A DNA stretch of 64,000 nt from an uncultured Clostridia bacterium (GTDB lineage Bacteria > Bacillota > Clostridia > TANB77 > CAG-508). The position numbers and the translations under genes were made by a program. The first letter of the stretch is position 1, and every line of letters begins with the position of its first letter. Positions 1 through 9,985 of the stretch are shown here, in pieces. The notes under the pieces were generated by a model, which did not search any database, was not told the origin of the DNA, and worked only from the letters and a program-made list of their open reading frames with translations. The stretch spans positions 21,827 through 85,826 of the forward strand of contig CAKPGC010000005.1 of assembly GCA_934154445.1 (NCBI GenBank), in the 5' to 3' direction.

Positions 1-3000
1 TTATTATCTAAATCAATATATATTGACTTTATAGGAAGATTAAAAGTATTTTGATTTTTTGATGTTAACAACAATTTCGATTTAGAATCTTTAATTATAT
101 ATTCAATTCTTTCTTGTGGATATGTAATATCAATAGGCAAATAAGCACATCTATTTTTTAAGATAGCTAATATTGCTATAATCATTTCAATGGATTTATC
201 AAGTAAAATACATATAATATCTTCAGGTGCAAATCCTTCTGTTTTTATAAAATTAGCTAATTGGTTTGCTTTTTCATTTAATTCTTTATATGTTAAAGAA
301 TCGTTTTCGAATACTAATGCAGTATTATCAGGTGTTTTCTCAACTTGTTCTTCAAATAATTCAATTATTGACTTATCATTTGGATAATTTACAGCTGTAG
401 CATTAAACTCATACAATATTTTATTTTTTTCTTCTTCAGAAATTATTGAAATATCCTTAATTAAAACATCATTATTATCAGAAATTATATTTAAAGCATT
501 AATAAAATGTTCAAATAATCTATCAATAGTATTCTCTTTGAACAAATCTGTACGATACTCTAAATTAACAACTCTAGTATCAGGTTCGATTTCAATTGAT
601 AAATTAAATTTAGAAATGCCAGAAGATGATTTAATAATTTCTACGGATTCATTACCTAAAGTCAATTTGTTACTATTAGCATTTTGGTAAGCAAACATTA
701 CATCAAACAAAGGATTATTGTTACTATCATTTGAAAGACCTAATTTTTTAACTAACAAATTGTATGGATAATCCTGATATTCCAAATCATTTAAAACCTG
801 CTGTTTAATTGTATTTAAGAATTCAGCAAATTTTTTACTAGAATCAATCTTTCCATCAACTGCAATATTATTAACGAACATTCCAATTATATCTTGTAAT
901 TGATTATTTCTTCTACCAGTAACAGGGCTTCCAATAATAATTTCTTCTTGACCAGTATATTTATACAATAGTATAAATAATGTTGATAAAAAGAACATAT
1001 ATGGAGATACTCCGAATTTTTTAGCTGATGTCATATATTTATTAAAATCTTTTTCAGATATTTTCTTAGATACAGTATTTCCTTTATATGAACGTGATGA
1101 AGGAATACTAAAATCATAAGGTAAGTTTATTGCTGGAATTTCTGAATCTTTAAACTTATTTACCCAATAATTTTCAGCTTCTTTAACCATGTCACTTTCT
1201 AAGTATTTATTTTCCCAAACAGCAAAGTCTTTATATTCTATATTTAAATTTTCAAGGTTCTCGTTATTGTATAATTTGCAAAATTCATTAATTAGAATTT
1301 CAAGAGAAGAACCATCCATTATTATGTGATGAGATTCTAGCAATAATAATGTTTTTCCATTATCTAAATAATGAAGTTCAACTCTTAGTAGAGGTGCATT
1401 CTCTAAATCAAATGCCTTTGGAAAACTATTTATTAAATTGTCAATTTCTGTTGATTTATTTTCATAAGTATTTACGGAGAAATTAACAGATTTATTTATT
1501 TTTTGTACAATTGAATCATTAAGCATCAAAAATGATGTTCTAAAACTACTTTGTGTTTTAATAATCTTCTTAAAACATTTTTCAACCTTTTCTTTATCTA
1601 ACACTGAATCAACCAAAATTGCTCCAGGGATGTTATAAACTATATTTTCATCACCAATCATTTTTGAAGCATAATAAATTCTTTTTTGAGCAGATGATAA
1701 TGGATAAAATTCAGCTTCTTCTGCTGGCATTATCTCAAAAGATTTTTTATCTGAAACTGCTAAACCAGAAATATAATCTGATAAATTCATAATTATACTC
1801 TTGTCTAAAATATCCTTAACGGTTACTTCTACATTAAACTCCTTACTAATAGTTTCAGAAATATTAATTGCAGTTAAAGAGTCTCCACCCAAATCGAAGA
1901 AAGAGTCAGACATACTAACATTGTTTACATGTAAGTAATGTTCGTAAATTTCTAATAAACGTTTATCCAAATCATTTCTAGGATGTACCATTTCTGTACC
2001 TGTTTGAGCTTTTTGAGGCAAAGGTAAAGCCTTAAAGTCAGTTTTTCCATTTATATTAATTGGAACCTTATCTATTTCAATAAAATATTGTGGTACCATA
2101 TAGGCTGGTAAGTGTTTATGTAATAAGATTCTTAAAGCAGAAATATTTAAAGGACCATTTTTGATATAATAAGCACATAAAAGCTCTCTGTTAAATTCAT
2201 CTATTTTCTTAGTAACTATACATGTATCTATATTAGAATATTTTAATATTTTTTCTTCTATTTCACCAAGTTCGACTCTAAAACCTCTTATTTTTACTTG
2301 TGTATCAATTCTTCCCATATATTCCAAATGACCATCTCTATGCATAATAGCAGTATCACCAGAACGATAAATTAGTTTATCGCTATATTCAGGAATATGT
2401 ATTAATTTGGTTTTGTTTAAGTCTTCTCTATTTAAATATCCTTTAAAAACACCTTCACCAAGTACACACATTTCACCAATTGTTCCAAATGGAAGCAGTT
2501 TTAGATTTTTATCTACAATTATTACATGTAAAGTTGGTATTGGAACACCTATATTAGATGAAGGGGATTCTAAATCTAACTCTGATAGTTCTTTAAATGT
2601 AACATGTACAGTGGTTTCTGTTATACCATACATATTTATTAACTTGGTTTCAGGATATTTTAAATACCACCCTTTTATTAAATTTGGTTTTAAAGCTTCT
2701 CCACCAAATACTATATAACGAACAGATAAATCCGTATCATCTCTTTCTAGTTCAACTTTTAACAACTTGTAAAAATATGTAGGAGTTTGATTAAGTATAG
2801 TTACATGTTCTTTTCTCATTAGATTTAAAAATAATTCAGGATCTTGGGCAATTTCATCTGAAACCAACACCAATTTGCCTCCAAATAACAAAGCTCCATA
2901 CATTTCCCAAACTGAAAAGTCAAATGCAACAGAATGAAACATGGTCCATACATCATTTTCACTAAAATCAAATAGAAATTTATCGTTTTTAAATAATCTA

Positions 3001-4871
3001 ACAACATTTCTATGGCAAAGCATTGCTCCTTTTGGTTTTCCCGTAGAGCCAGAAGTATAAATAATATAAATTAAATCTTCTGGAGAAATTTTTAAATTTA
3101 AATTTTTATCATCATAGTTATAAATATTAGAATTATTTAAATCAATATCAATATTTTGTAAGTTAAAGTTCATGTCTGTTAAAGAGTCTTGTGTGCCTAG
3201 TAGTAATTTTGCACTACTATCACTTAACATATAATTAACTCTATCTTCAGGATATTGCATATTTATTGGCAAGTAACAACAGCCACATTTAATAATAGCT
3301 AAAATTCCTATTATCATTTCCAATCTTTTATTTAATCTAAGACCAATAACAGTATGAGGTTGTACGCCTTGAGATATTAAATAATTTGCCAAACTATTTG
3401 CTTTCTCATTTAATTCTCTATAAGTAAGTTTCTCATCATTAAACACAACAGCAACATTATCTGGAGTTTTTTCAACTTGTTCTTCAAATAAGTCAACAAT
3501 AGTTTTATCTCTTGGATAATCAACCTTTGTATTATTAAATACATTTAAAATTTTATCTTTTTCTTCAGGAGTAACAATTTCAATATCAATAGAATTAATA
3601 TCATTATTCTCCAAAATCTGATTAATCATATTTATAATACGATTATGAACATCTGTAACATCTTCGATAGAATATTTATCAATCAAATAATCATAATTAA
3701 TAATTAAATCGCCTGTATCATTAATATCATAAATATGAATATTAAAATCATTTGCACAATAATTGTTAAAAGTCCAATTTGTTTTGTAATTTCCAAATTT
3801 CTCATTAAAGGCTTTTGTAACTTGATAAGAAATAATTATATTATATAAATTTGGTACATTTTCATTCTTTTCTCTTAAATCTTCCAAAACTGAATTATAA
3901 GAATATTTTTGATGCCTTAAAATTCCCATCATTTTTGTAGCAAAATTACTTGCTAAATTTTTAAAAGAACCATCATTTAAATTATTTACTCTAACGGGAA
4001 CAGTATTAACAAACATACCAGTAGTATGCTTTTCCTTAAAGTTAGATCTATTTAAAATTGGTGTACCAATTACAAAATCATCTATGTTAGAAACTCTACC
4101 AATGTAAATAGAAAAAATAGCCATAAAAAAGTTAAATATAGAAATGTTATTTTCTCTACAAAAAACATTAATTCTAGATAAAAGATCTTTATTAATTTCA
4201 AAACTTAATCTGTTAGCATTGTAAGATAAATCTTTAATACTATTATTTAAGCTTGGAATAGTTGCTTGTTCAGGAATTGTTTCAAAAATTTCACTCCAAT
4301 AAGCTTTATCGTTTTCAAATTTTTTACTAGCTTTATATTCTTTTTCAGAATTAATATAATCTACATAAGAAAAAGTTTCTTGAGTTATTTCTTCATTATT
4401 TTTTAAAGAATTGTAATTCCTTAATATTTCTTGGATTACTAAGCCAAGAGACCATGAATCTGCAATTAAGTGATTTACGGTCAAAATAATACAAGCAAAA
4501 TTATTTTTTGAAATTGCAAGTTTAAATTTAAATAAATCAGAGTCAATAACCTCAAATTTATATTTAACCTCATCTTTTTCAATAGATTCAATTTGAGACT
4601 CATCATTAATATATTCAACATCAATATTGAATTCTTTGTACTCTGCAATATATTGTTTTGCAATATTGTTATCCAAAACAACATGTATTCTAAAGCTATC
4701 GTTTTGTTTTACAACATTGTTAATAGCTTGTTTTAATAAATTTTCATCTATTTTTCCATAAACTGTACCTGATGTGCAAATATTATTCACGGTTGTACCA
4801 TTATAGTATTGCTCAGTATACCAAATTGATTTTTGTGGATTTGTTAATTCAAAAAATTTCTTGTTTTCCAT
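1..4871 (-). CDS. Non-ribosomal peptide synthetase, C-A-T-C-A..., 3' part outside the window
   Basis: Reads leftwards from ATG at 4871 (AGAGG ribosome site upstream) and stays open to the window edge, about 1,623 codons. Domains in order: condensation (residues ~1-430, catalytic motif in the variant form NHLIADS, second His and Asp kept); adenylation (~440-950, core motif YTSGSTGKPKG); carrier (motif LGGDSL, serine for phosphopantetheine); second condensation with a canonical HHIIMDG; start of a second adenylation domain, cut by the edge. The first A domain shows FDFSVWE, LNQTP, IVFGGE and MYGITETTVH, giving the nine-residue pocket code D-F-W-N-V-G-M-V-H, one step from the threonine code DFWNIGMVH. 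It therefore probably loads Thr; that is inference. A C domain at the very N-terminus suggests acyl-starter loading or acceptance from an upstream protein. No epimerase is seen. The product is unknown. Confidence 0.93.
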   Translation of the reverse strand, partial: MENKKFFELTNPQKSIWYTEQYYNGTTVNNICTSGTVYGKIDENLLKQAINNVVKQNDSFRIHVVLDNNIAKQYIAEYKEFNIDVEYINDESQIESIEKDEVKYKFEVIDSDLFKFKLAISKNNFACIILTVNHLIADSWSLGLVIQEILRNYNSLKNNEEITQETFSYVDYINSEKEYKASKKFENDKAYWSEIFETIPEQATIPSLNNSIKDLSYNANRLSFEINKDLLSRINVFCRENNISIFNFFMAIFSIYIGRVSNIDDFVIGTPILNRSNFKEKHTTGMFVNTVPVRVNNLNDGSFKNLASNFATKMMGILRHQKYSYNSVLEDLREKNENVPNLYNIIISYQVTKAFNEKFGNYKTNWTFNNYCANDFNIHIYDINDTGDLIINYDYLIDKYSIEDVTDVHNRIINMINQILENNDINSIDIEIVTPEEKDKILNVFNNTKVDYPRDKTIVDLFEEQVEKTPDNVAVVFNDEKLTYRELNEKANSLANYLISQGVQPHTVIGLRLNKRLEMIIGILAIIKCGCCYLPINMQYPEDRVNYMLSDSSAKLLLGTQDSLTDMNFNLQNIDIDLNNSNIYNYDDKNLNLKISPEDLIYIIYTSGSTGKPKGAMLCHRNVVRLFKNDKFLFDFSENDVWTMFHSVAFDFSVWEMYGALLFGGKLVLVSDEIAQDPELFLNLMRKEHVTILNQTPTYFYKLLKVELERDDTDLSVRYIVFGGEALKPNLIKGWYLKYPETKLINMYGITETTVHVTFKELSELDLESPSSNIGVPIPTLHVIIVDKNLKLLPFGTIGEMCVLGEGVFKGYLNREDLNKTKLIHIPEYSDKLIYRSGDTAIMHRDGHLEYMGRIDTQVKIRGFRVELGEIEEKILKYSNIDTCIVTKKIDEFNRELLCAYYIKNGPLNISALRILLHKHLPAYMVPQYFIEIDKVPININGKTDFKALPLPQKAQTGTEMVHPRNDLDKRLLEIYEHYLHVNNVSMSDSFFDLGGDSLTAINISETISKEFNVEVTVKDILDKSIIMNLSDYISGLAVSDKKSFEIMPAEEAEFYPLSSAQKRIYYASKMIGDENIVYNIPGAILVDSVLDKEKVEKCFKKIIKTQSSFRTSFLMLNDSIVQKINKSVNFSVNTYENKSTEIDNLINSFPKAFDLENAPLLRVELHYLDNGKTLLLLESHHIIMDGSSLEILINEFCKLYNNENLENLNIEYKDFAVWENKYLESDMVKEAENYWVNKFKDSEIPAINLPYDFSIPSSRSYKGNTVSKKISEKDFNKYMTSAKKFGVSPYMFFLSTLFILLYKYTGQEEIIIGSPVTGRRNNQLQDIIGMFVNNIAVDGKIDSSKKFAEFLNTIKQQVLNDLEYQDYPYNLLVKKLGLSNDSNNNPLFDVMFAYQNANSNKLTLGNESVEIIKSSSGISKFNLSIEIEPDTRVVNLEYRTDLFKENTIDRLFEHFINALNIISDNNDVLIKDISIISEEEKNKILYEFNATAVNYPNDKSIIELFEEQVEKTPDNTALVFENDSLTYKELNEKANQLANFIKTEGFAPEDIICILLDKSIEMIIAILAILKNRCAYLPIDITYPQERIEYIIKDSKSKLLLTSKNQNTFNLPIKSIYIDLDN

Positions 4872-5096
4872 AAATATTACCTCTTTAAAAATACATTTAA
4901 AATTAATTGAATTATACTATTAAAATATATAATTTGCAAGCTTTTGACATAGTTATTTAATATTAAATATTTTTAGACAAAAAGCGACAATAATCGAACC
5001 GGAATTTTAGAATCAAAATGAGAAAAATCGATTTTTAAAATTAAAAAATAGGTTTAGCAAAGCGAAAATAGTGCATAATAAAAAAGGGGGTAAAAA

Positions 5097-6232
5097 ATGC
5101 CAAAAAGATATAAGAAAAAGAGTAAAATAAAAAAAGTATTATTTACAATAGCAACATCTATTGTTGTGATTATTATTTTAATATATTTATACTATACATA
5201 TAAAAACATAGAATTATATGATTCAAATTATGAAACACAAAAAACAATATCCACAGTAAATGAACAAACTGTGGAAAATGCAATAGAAAACAGCAAAACA
5301 GTGTCAGATATTTTAGAAGACACAATGGAATGTGTGGTAGGTATTTCAAAATTAAAAAATAATGGATCTTCTATATTTTCTAATAATGATGAATATTCCT
5401 TAGGATTGGGAACAGGAGTAGTTGTTACAGAAAATGGATACATTTTAAGTAATGAGCATGTTACAGGAGGAAAATCAAGTACATGTTATATAACGCTAGA
5501 AGATGGACAGAAATATGACGGAACCGTGGTTTGGAGTGACTCTGATTTAGATTTATCAATAACTAAAATAGACGCTAAAAAAATAAAATATGTAACTTTG
5601 GGAGATTCGGGAAAAATCAAAATTGGTGAGTCTGTGTATGCAATTGGAAATCCTATAGGATTTGAATTTAGGAGAACAGTAACATCTGGAATAATAAGTA
5701 GTAAAAATAGAACCATTAAATTGGAAGAAGGAAAAAATGTGTCATATATGTCAGATTTGATACAAACGGATGCTACCATAAATCCAGGAAATAGTGGAGG
5801 TCCGCTAATTTATCCAAATGGAGAAGTAATACGGTATAAATACTGTAAAAATATCTTCTGCAGAGGGTATTGGATTTGCTATTCCAATTAATGTTGTTAA
5901 GCCGGTTATTGAAAGTTTTAAAAACAATAATTCATTTGAACAGGCAACAATGGGTGTGTATGCTTATGATAAAGAAGTTATACCATATTTGAACAGAAGC
6001 ATAAATTTTGGCAAAGGGATATATGTTGCGCAGATTATAAAAAATGGACCTGCATCCAAAACGGATTTGAAAGAGGGAGATATAATTACTTTAATTGACG
6101 GAAAAGAGTTAAATACAATGAATGACTTAAGAGAATATATATATAGTAAAAAACCAAATGATGTTGTTTCTATACAGATTTCTAGAGGAAAAATAAATAA
6201 GACAATTGAAATTACTTTACGGAAAAAAATAA
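5097..6232 (+). CDS. htrA: HtrA/DegP-like membrane-anchored serine protease; needs +1 shifts at two CGG codons
   Basis: N-terminal membrane anchor (residues ~13-34), trypsin-like domain with His121 (SNEHV), Asp152 (DLDLSITKI) and Ser233 (NPGNSGGPL), then one PDZ domain (~285-370). Extracytoplasmic quality-control protease by family. The frame breaks at codon 246, a CGG at 5832-5834: reading on in frame gives 18 unrelated residues and a stop, while skipping the C gives VIGINT, the conserved strand after the active serine, and the rest of the protein. A second in-frame CGG at 6220-6222 near the end leads in frame into the terminator. A +1 step there gives TLGKK and a TAA at 6230, matching the usual TLGE-type end of HtrA. 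With both shifts the product is 377 aa. Ribosome site GGGGG before ATG 5097. If the shifts do not occur, this is a pseudogene. Confidence 0.85.
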
Positions 6233-6236
6233 TTTG

Positions 6237-6278
6237 CAATTGGGAAAGACTTCTATGTGTCATCCCAATTGTTTTTTT
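6237..6278. terminator. Convergent intrinsic terminator between htrA and the M23 gene
   Basis: CAATTGGGA pairs with TCCCAATTG (6237-6245 and 6263-6271) around a 17-nt loop, followed by seven T on the + strand. The stem overlaps the last codons of the M23 gene on the other strand. It lies directly after the htrA stop obtained by the second +1 shift (6230-6232). Confidence 0.8.
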
Positions 6279-7338
6279 CTTTCAAATTATATTTTCTTAC
6301 AAAATCTTTTGTCTCAGAATTATTCATAAATACAGAAGAACGATTTTGACTTAAAAATTCGATTATATTGTAAACATCAATCCAAATTTCATTATTACCA
6401 TCAACTTGAGATTCATCAAAAATAAGTTGCATACCAAAATGCAAATGAGGAACATTAATATTATTAACATTTTCCTTTATGCTATATCCTGTCATACCAA
6501 GATATCCAATTACATCACCAGCAGTAACTGTTGTACCTTCAGTGATGCCTGATGCATAAGGATGATTTTTCCTTAAGTGAGCATAATAGTAATATCTTTT
6601 TCCATCGAAACTTCTAATTCCAATACGCCATCCACCATATTGATTCCATCCAAGATGTTCAATTGTACCAGATTCAACGGCAATAATAGGAGTACCAATA
6701 CTTCCCATTAAATCATTGCCTAGATGTGTACGTTTAAAGCCATAGGATCTAGATGCACCAAAATCATCATAATGACTAAAAGCATAATTTTTTGCAATAG
6801 GTAGAAATGCTTTTAGTCCATACTTATCTTCAAAATAAGTCGTGCCATCTTCATTTCCTTTTTCTATTGAATAATTACCGATAAATCCACTTAAGACGGC
6901 TGAGTATGCTTCATAATAATAATTATAATATTTCATATTTTGAGTAATATCTTCAATTGTTTTTCCACTGTTTAATTGTTCAATTAATTTATTCAAGTCG
7001 TTTTGATTAAACTTCTTAAAATTTCCACCATTTTTACAGGCAAGATATGATAAAATTTCTATCCAATTATATTTAATTTTTGAATCTGAGTTGTGAGATT
7101 CTATATCCAATTTAGCGGCCTTGGATAATGCATCAGATGTTATTTTAAAATCAACCCATTTTATATAGTTTTCTGTTTCATCTAAACTAATGGTATTGGA
7201 TTTGTTCCAAAATAATATAGAAAATTTCTCTGTTGACCAAGAAACTATTATAAAGCAGGAAATTAACAACACAACAAGAAAAATAGATGCAATAGATAAT
7301 ATTATTTTTTTATTTATTTTAAATGATTTTATTATCAA
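6253..7338 (-). CDS. M23 (LytM-type) peptidoglycan endopeptidase, membrane anchored
   Basis: 361 aa with one N-terminal membrane segment (~12-34), an extracytoplasmic helical region (~50-160) and a C-terminal M23 domain. The zinc and catalytic signature is complete: H205-x-x-x-D209 (HLGND), YAH254, and H298-L-H300 (VPHLHFG). The family cuts peptide cross-links in the wall and includes SpoIIQ-like sporulation proteins, but I see nothing that fixes a role in sporulation. Start is a TTG (7336-7338) behind GGGGTG. Convergent with htrA and sharing its terminator. Confidence 0.85.
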   Translation of the reverse strand: MIIKSFKINKKIILSIASIFLVVLLISCFIIVSWSTEKFSILFWNKSNTISLDETENYIKWVDFKITSDALSKAAKLDIESHNSDSKIKYNWIEILSYLACKNGGNFKKFNQNDLNKLIEQLNSGKTIEDITQNMKYYNYYYEAYSAVLSGFIGNYSIEKGNEDGTTYFEDKYGLKAFLPIAKNYAFSHYDDFGASRSYGFKRTHLGNDLMGSIGTPIIAVESGTIEHLGWNQYGGWRIGIRSFDGKRYYYYAHLRKNHPYASGITEGTTVTAGDVIGYLGMTGYSIKENVNNINVPHLHFGMQLIFDESQVDGNNEIWIDVYNIIEFLSQNRSSVFMNNSETKDFVRKYNLKEKNNWDDT

Positions 7339-7439
7339 TTAACACACCCCATATAAGTATATTTAATTCTAAATTTTTTATGAATTATTGAAAGAATAAA
7401 AAAATAATAATATAATTGTAACGAAGGGAGCATGGAAAA

Positions 7440-7901
7440 ATGAATAAATACATGAAAAAAGCAAAAGAAAATGCTGAAAGTGGAATGAGAGAAAAAGAGG
7501 GTGGACCTTTTGGTGCTACAATAATTGATAAATATGGAAATATAGTTGCTAATGGTAATAATAAAGTTTTAAAAGAAAACGATCCAACAGCACATGCTGA
7601 AATAGTAGCAATTAGAGAGGCTTGCAAAAAATTAAACACTTATGATTTGTCAGATTGCATATTATATACTTCTTGCGAACCTTGCCCAATGTGCTTATCT
7701 GCAATTATTTGGGCTAACATTAAAACTGTTTATTATGGGTGCACAAAAAATGATGCTGGAAAAATTGGTTTTAGAGATGATGATATTTATAATTTTATAA
7801 AAGGAAAAAATATCAATATGTTAAATTTGGAACAAATTGATAGAGATGAATGCATTAAGGTTTTTGAAGAGTATAGTAAAACAAATGGTATAATTTATTA
7901 A
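7440..7901 (+). CDS. guaD: Guanine deaminase-type nucleoside/nucleobase deaminase
   Basis: 153 aa, the usual length. Cytidine-deaminase fold with zinc site HAE (PTAHAEI) and CEPCPMC. The stretch EGGPFGA near the N-terminus, DPTAHAE and SCEPCPMCLSAI match Bacillus-type guanine deaminase more closely than tRNA adenosine deaminase (TadA). It would convert guanine to xanthine in purine salvage. Monocistronic, with its own ribosome site (GAAGGGAG) and a strong terminator behind it. TadA-like activity cannot be fully excluded. Confidence 0.8.
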   Translation: MNKYMKKAKENAESGMREKEGGPFGATIIDKYGNIVANGNNKVLKENDPTAHAEIVAIREACKKLNTYDLSDCILYTSCEPCPMCLSAIIWANIKTVYYGCTKNDAGKIGFRDDDIYNFIKGKNINMLNLEQIDRDECIKVFEEYSKTNGIIY

Positions 7902-7927
7902 TAAAGGGAAGATAATAGATAATGTTA

Positions 7928-7960
7928 AAAAGAAGATGAAAATTGATTCATCTTCTTTTT
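7928..7960. terminator. Bidirectional intrinsic terminator
   Basis: AAAAGAAGATGAA pairs with TTCATCTTCTTTT around a 6-nt loop, with U-tracts on both strands. It serves guaD on the + strand and the efflux operon on the - strand. Confidence 0.85.
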
Positions 7961-7963
7961 TGA

Positions 7964-9967
7964 CTAATTATTTTCTTTAGTTTCATTACTTGTATTTAAA
8001 ATGGCATCATCTTTATTTTGTTCACTTTCTGATTGTTTTTTTACTGCATCTATAACCATAATAAATTTAACATTTCCATCATTATTTTCATTTAACATAG
8101 TAAAATTATTGTATTCTTTTGATAATTCAGTTAATTTCTCTATTCTTCCAGAAATGTCTTTTAAATTACCATTTATATAGTTACAAATTTTCTTAATTCC
8201 TTGTTCATTAAATGTTTGAATTCCATCAGATAATGTTGAAGCTCCGTCTGCCAATGTTGAAGCACCATCTGTTAATTGGTCATTTGCTACTGTTAATTTT
8301 TGTGTACTATCATCTAATGTCTGTATTCCAGATTTTAATGCTGAAGAACCTTTGCTTAATTTGCTTGCTCCATCAGACAATGTTTTTGTTCCAGTTACTA
8401 ATGAATTAGAACCTGCTGATAATTGATTTAATGCGACAGGCAATTTTTTAGATGCTGAATTTAATTGTCCAAGCCCAGTATTTATTTGTATCATTGCATT
8501 TCTTAATGTTGTCATACCATTTGTTACGCTTACTAAAGATTCTTTACTGCTTGAAACTTTAGTTGCTAATTCTTGTTTTTGAGTGTTTGCTGATGTTTTA
8601 TATTGATTGTATTTAGAAATTATAGATTCATTTGCTTTTATTTGTTTATCTATGTTATCTATAAGTGCTTGATTTGTTTTTTTAGAATCTTCTGTTTCAC
8701 TCAAAGATTGTTTAATTAATTTTAATGTATTATTATTTGCTGTTAAAGCATCAACAGTACCTTGACTTGCTGCTGATAAACTTTCTAAAGATGTGTTTAA
8801 TCCTTCATTAGATGTTTGTAATGATTCTATTATTGTATTTACACCCGTAACTAAACCTGGTGTGGTTTGTGTATCGTTTAATCCAGCTAATACTTGTGTA
8901 CTTCCAGAATATAATGCTTCCACACTATCTGGCATACTTGTTAGTTGAGAACTTAATTCTCCTATTCCAGCGTTTAATTGTTTTGCACCTGTTTTTAGTG
9001 AAGTGCTTCCTTGGTTTATTGTTGTTATTCCAGTATCAATTTGTGAATAATTTGAATTTATAGTATTTACTCCAGCAGATACTTGATTCATTGCTGTATT
9101 AAATTCTTGACTTTTTTCAGAATATGTTTCGGCTCCTTCTTGTAGTGTTTTTGCACCGTCTTGAATTTGATTCATTGAACTTTGTAATTTGGATACTTGA
9201 GTATATATTTCATCTAATTTATCAAATGCATCTATATCTTCTTCTTCCAAAACTTTTGGTGTAACAAAAGATAGTATTGAATTTGTCTCAAATTCTGTTG
9301 TTTCCATTGTTATTTCTATGTTGCTTGGTATAGTAACCTCATCTGCTGAAACTCCTAAACTTTCTTGCAAACCAGGCATTGCCATACCAAGGATAGTTGT
9401 TTTTGTTCCATCATCAATTACTTTTCCATTTGATATTTGGATATTTTTATTGTTATCATTTTTTACAATTGTTCCTGCAACAACAACAAAAGGAACATAC
9501 ATTTTTATTTTTTTGCCGTTTACTGTAACAATTCTTTCTTCTTTGTTTGTATATTGTAATGTTATTTTTACTTTTCCTGATTTACCAGCGATTTCGCTTG
9601 CAGAAAGTTCTTCTCCATCTAATTCATATTTTACTTTACATTCTATTGGTAAATCTTTTTGACTTTCACCTTGATAATATATGTCGTTTTTATTTGCATT
9701 CCATGTAAAAGTATTTCCATCTTGAGTGAAGGTTTCGTCTCCACTTGTGTTTTTTACGTTAAGCAAATCAGACAAGTCTTTTATTATTTCTTCATTTTCA
9801 GTATTTTGTATATGTGTACTTACTATTGTTTTATAATTGTTTCCAGAAGCATCTAGTTTTGAATATACTGTTTCATCTTTTGTATATGCAAAAACTGGTA
9901 AAGTATATCCAACCATTGAACATAACAATGTTCCAGATACTATTTTTGAAATAACTTTATTATTCAT
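7964..9967 (-). CDS. Secreted YhgE/Pip-like protein with Leu-x-x-Gly heptads, partner of the MMPL transporter
   Basis: About 667 aa with a signal peptide at the N-terminus, a ~220-residue beta-rich N-terminal part, and a long C-terminal region of repeated heptad-like units such as ADGASTL, SDGIQT and LSAGSNSL (the X-X-X-Leu-X-X-Gly pattern of YhgE/Pip-like proteins) flanking a coiled coil. I prefer the ATG at 9967, behind AAAGGTGG, over the GTG 12 nt upstream. It follows the MMPL gene after 18 nt, so both are probably one operon under the TetR regulator. The likely role is an extracytoplasmic partner of MMPL-type lipid or drug export. That comes from the pairing, not from a motif. Confidence 0.75.
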   Translation of the reverse strand: MNNKVISKIVSGTLLCSMVGYTLPVFAYTKDETVYSKLDASGNNYKTIVSTHIQNTENEEIIKDLSDLLNVKNTSGDETFTQDGNTFTWNANKNDIYYQGESQKDLPIECKVKYELDGEELSASEIAGKSGKVKITLQYTNKEERIVTVNGKKIKMYVPFVVVAGTIVKNDNNKNIQISNGKVIDDGTKTTILGMAMPGLQESLGVSADEVTIPSNIEITMETTEFETNSILSFVTPKVLEEEDIDAFDKLDEIYTQVSKLQSSMNQIQDGAKTLQEGAETYSEKSQEFNTAMNQVSAGVNTINSNYSQIDTGITTINQGSTSLKTGAKQLNAGIGELSSQLTSMPDSVEALYSGSTQVLAGLNDTQTTPGLVTGVNTIIESLQTSNEGLNTSLESLSAASQGTVDALTANNNTLKLIKQSLSETEDSKKTNQALIDNIDKQIKANESIISKYNQYKTSANTQKQELATKVSSSKESLVSVTNGMTTLRNAMIQINTGLGQLNSASKKLPVALNQLSAGSNSLVTGTKTLSDGASKLSKGSSALKSGIQTLDDSTQKLTVANDQLTDGASTLADGASTLSDGIQTFNEQGIKKICNYINGNLKDISGRIEKLTELSKEYNNFTMLNENNDGNVKFIMVIDAVKKQSESEQNKDDAILNTSNETKENN

Positions 9968-9985
9968 TTTAAATTCCACCTTTCC

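Noticed and set aside
5228..5779. Long open frames on the strand opposite the protease
   Set aside because: Shadows of htrA; no ribosome sites and no family pattern.
5950..6354. A separate 134-aa PDZ gene starting at 5950
   Set aside because: It is the continuation of htrA after the +1 shift; its apparent end runs through the terminator and into the neighbouring gene.
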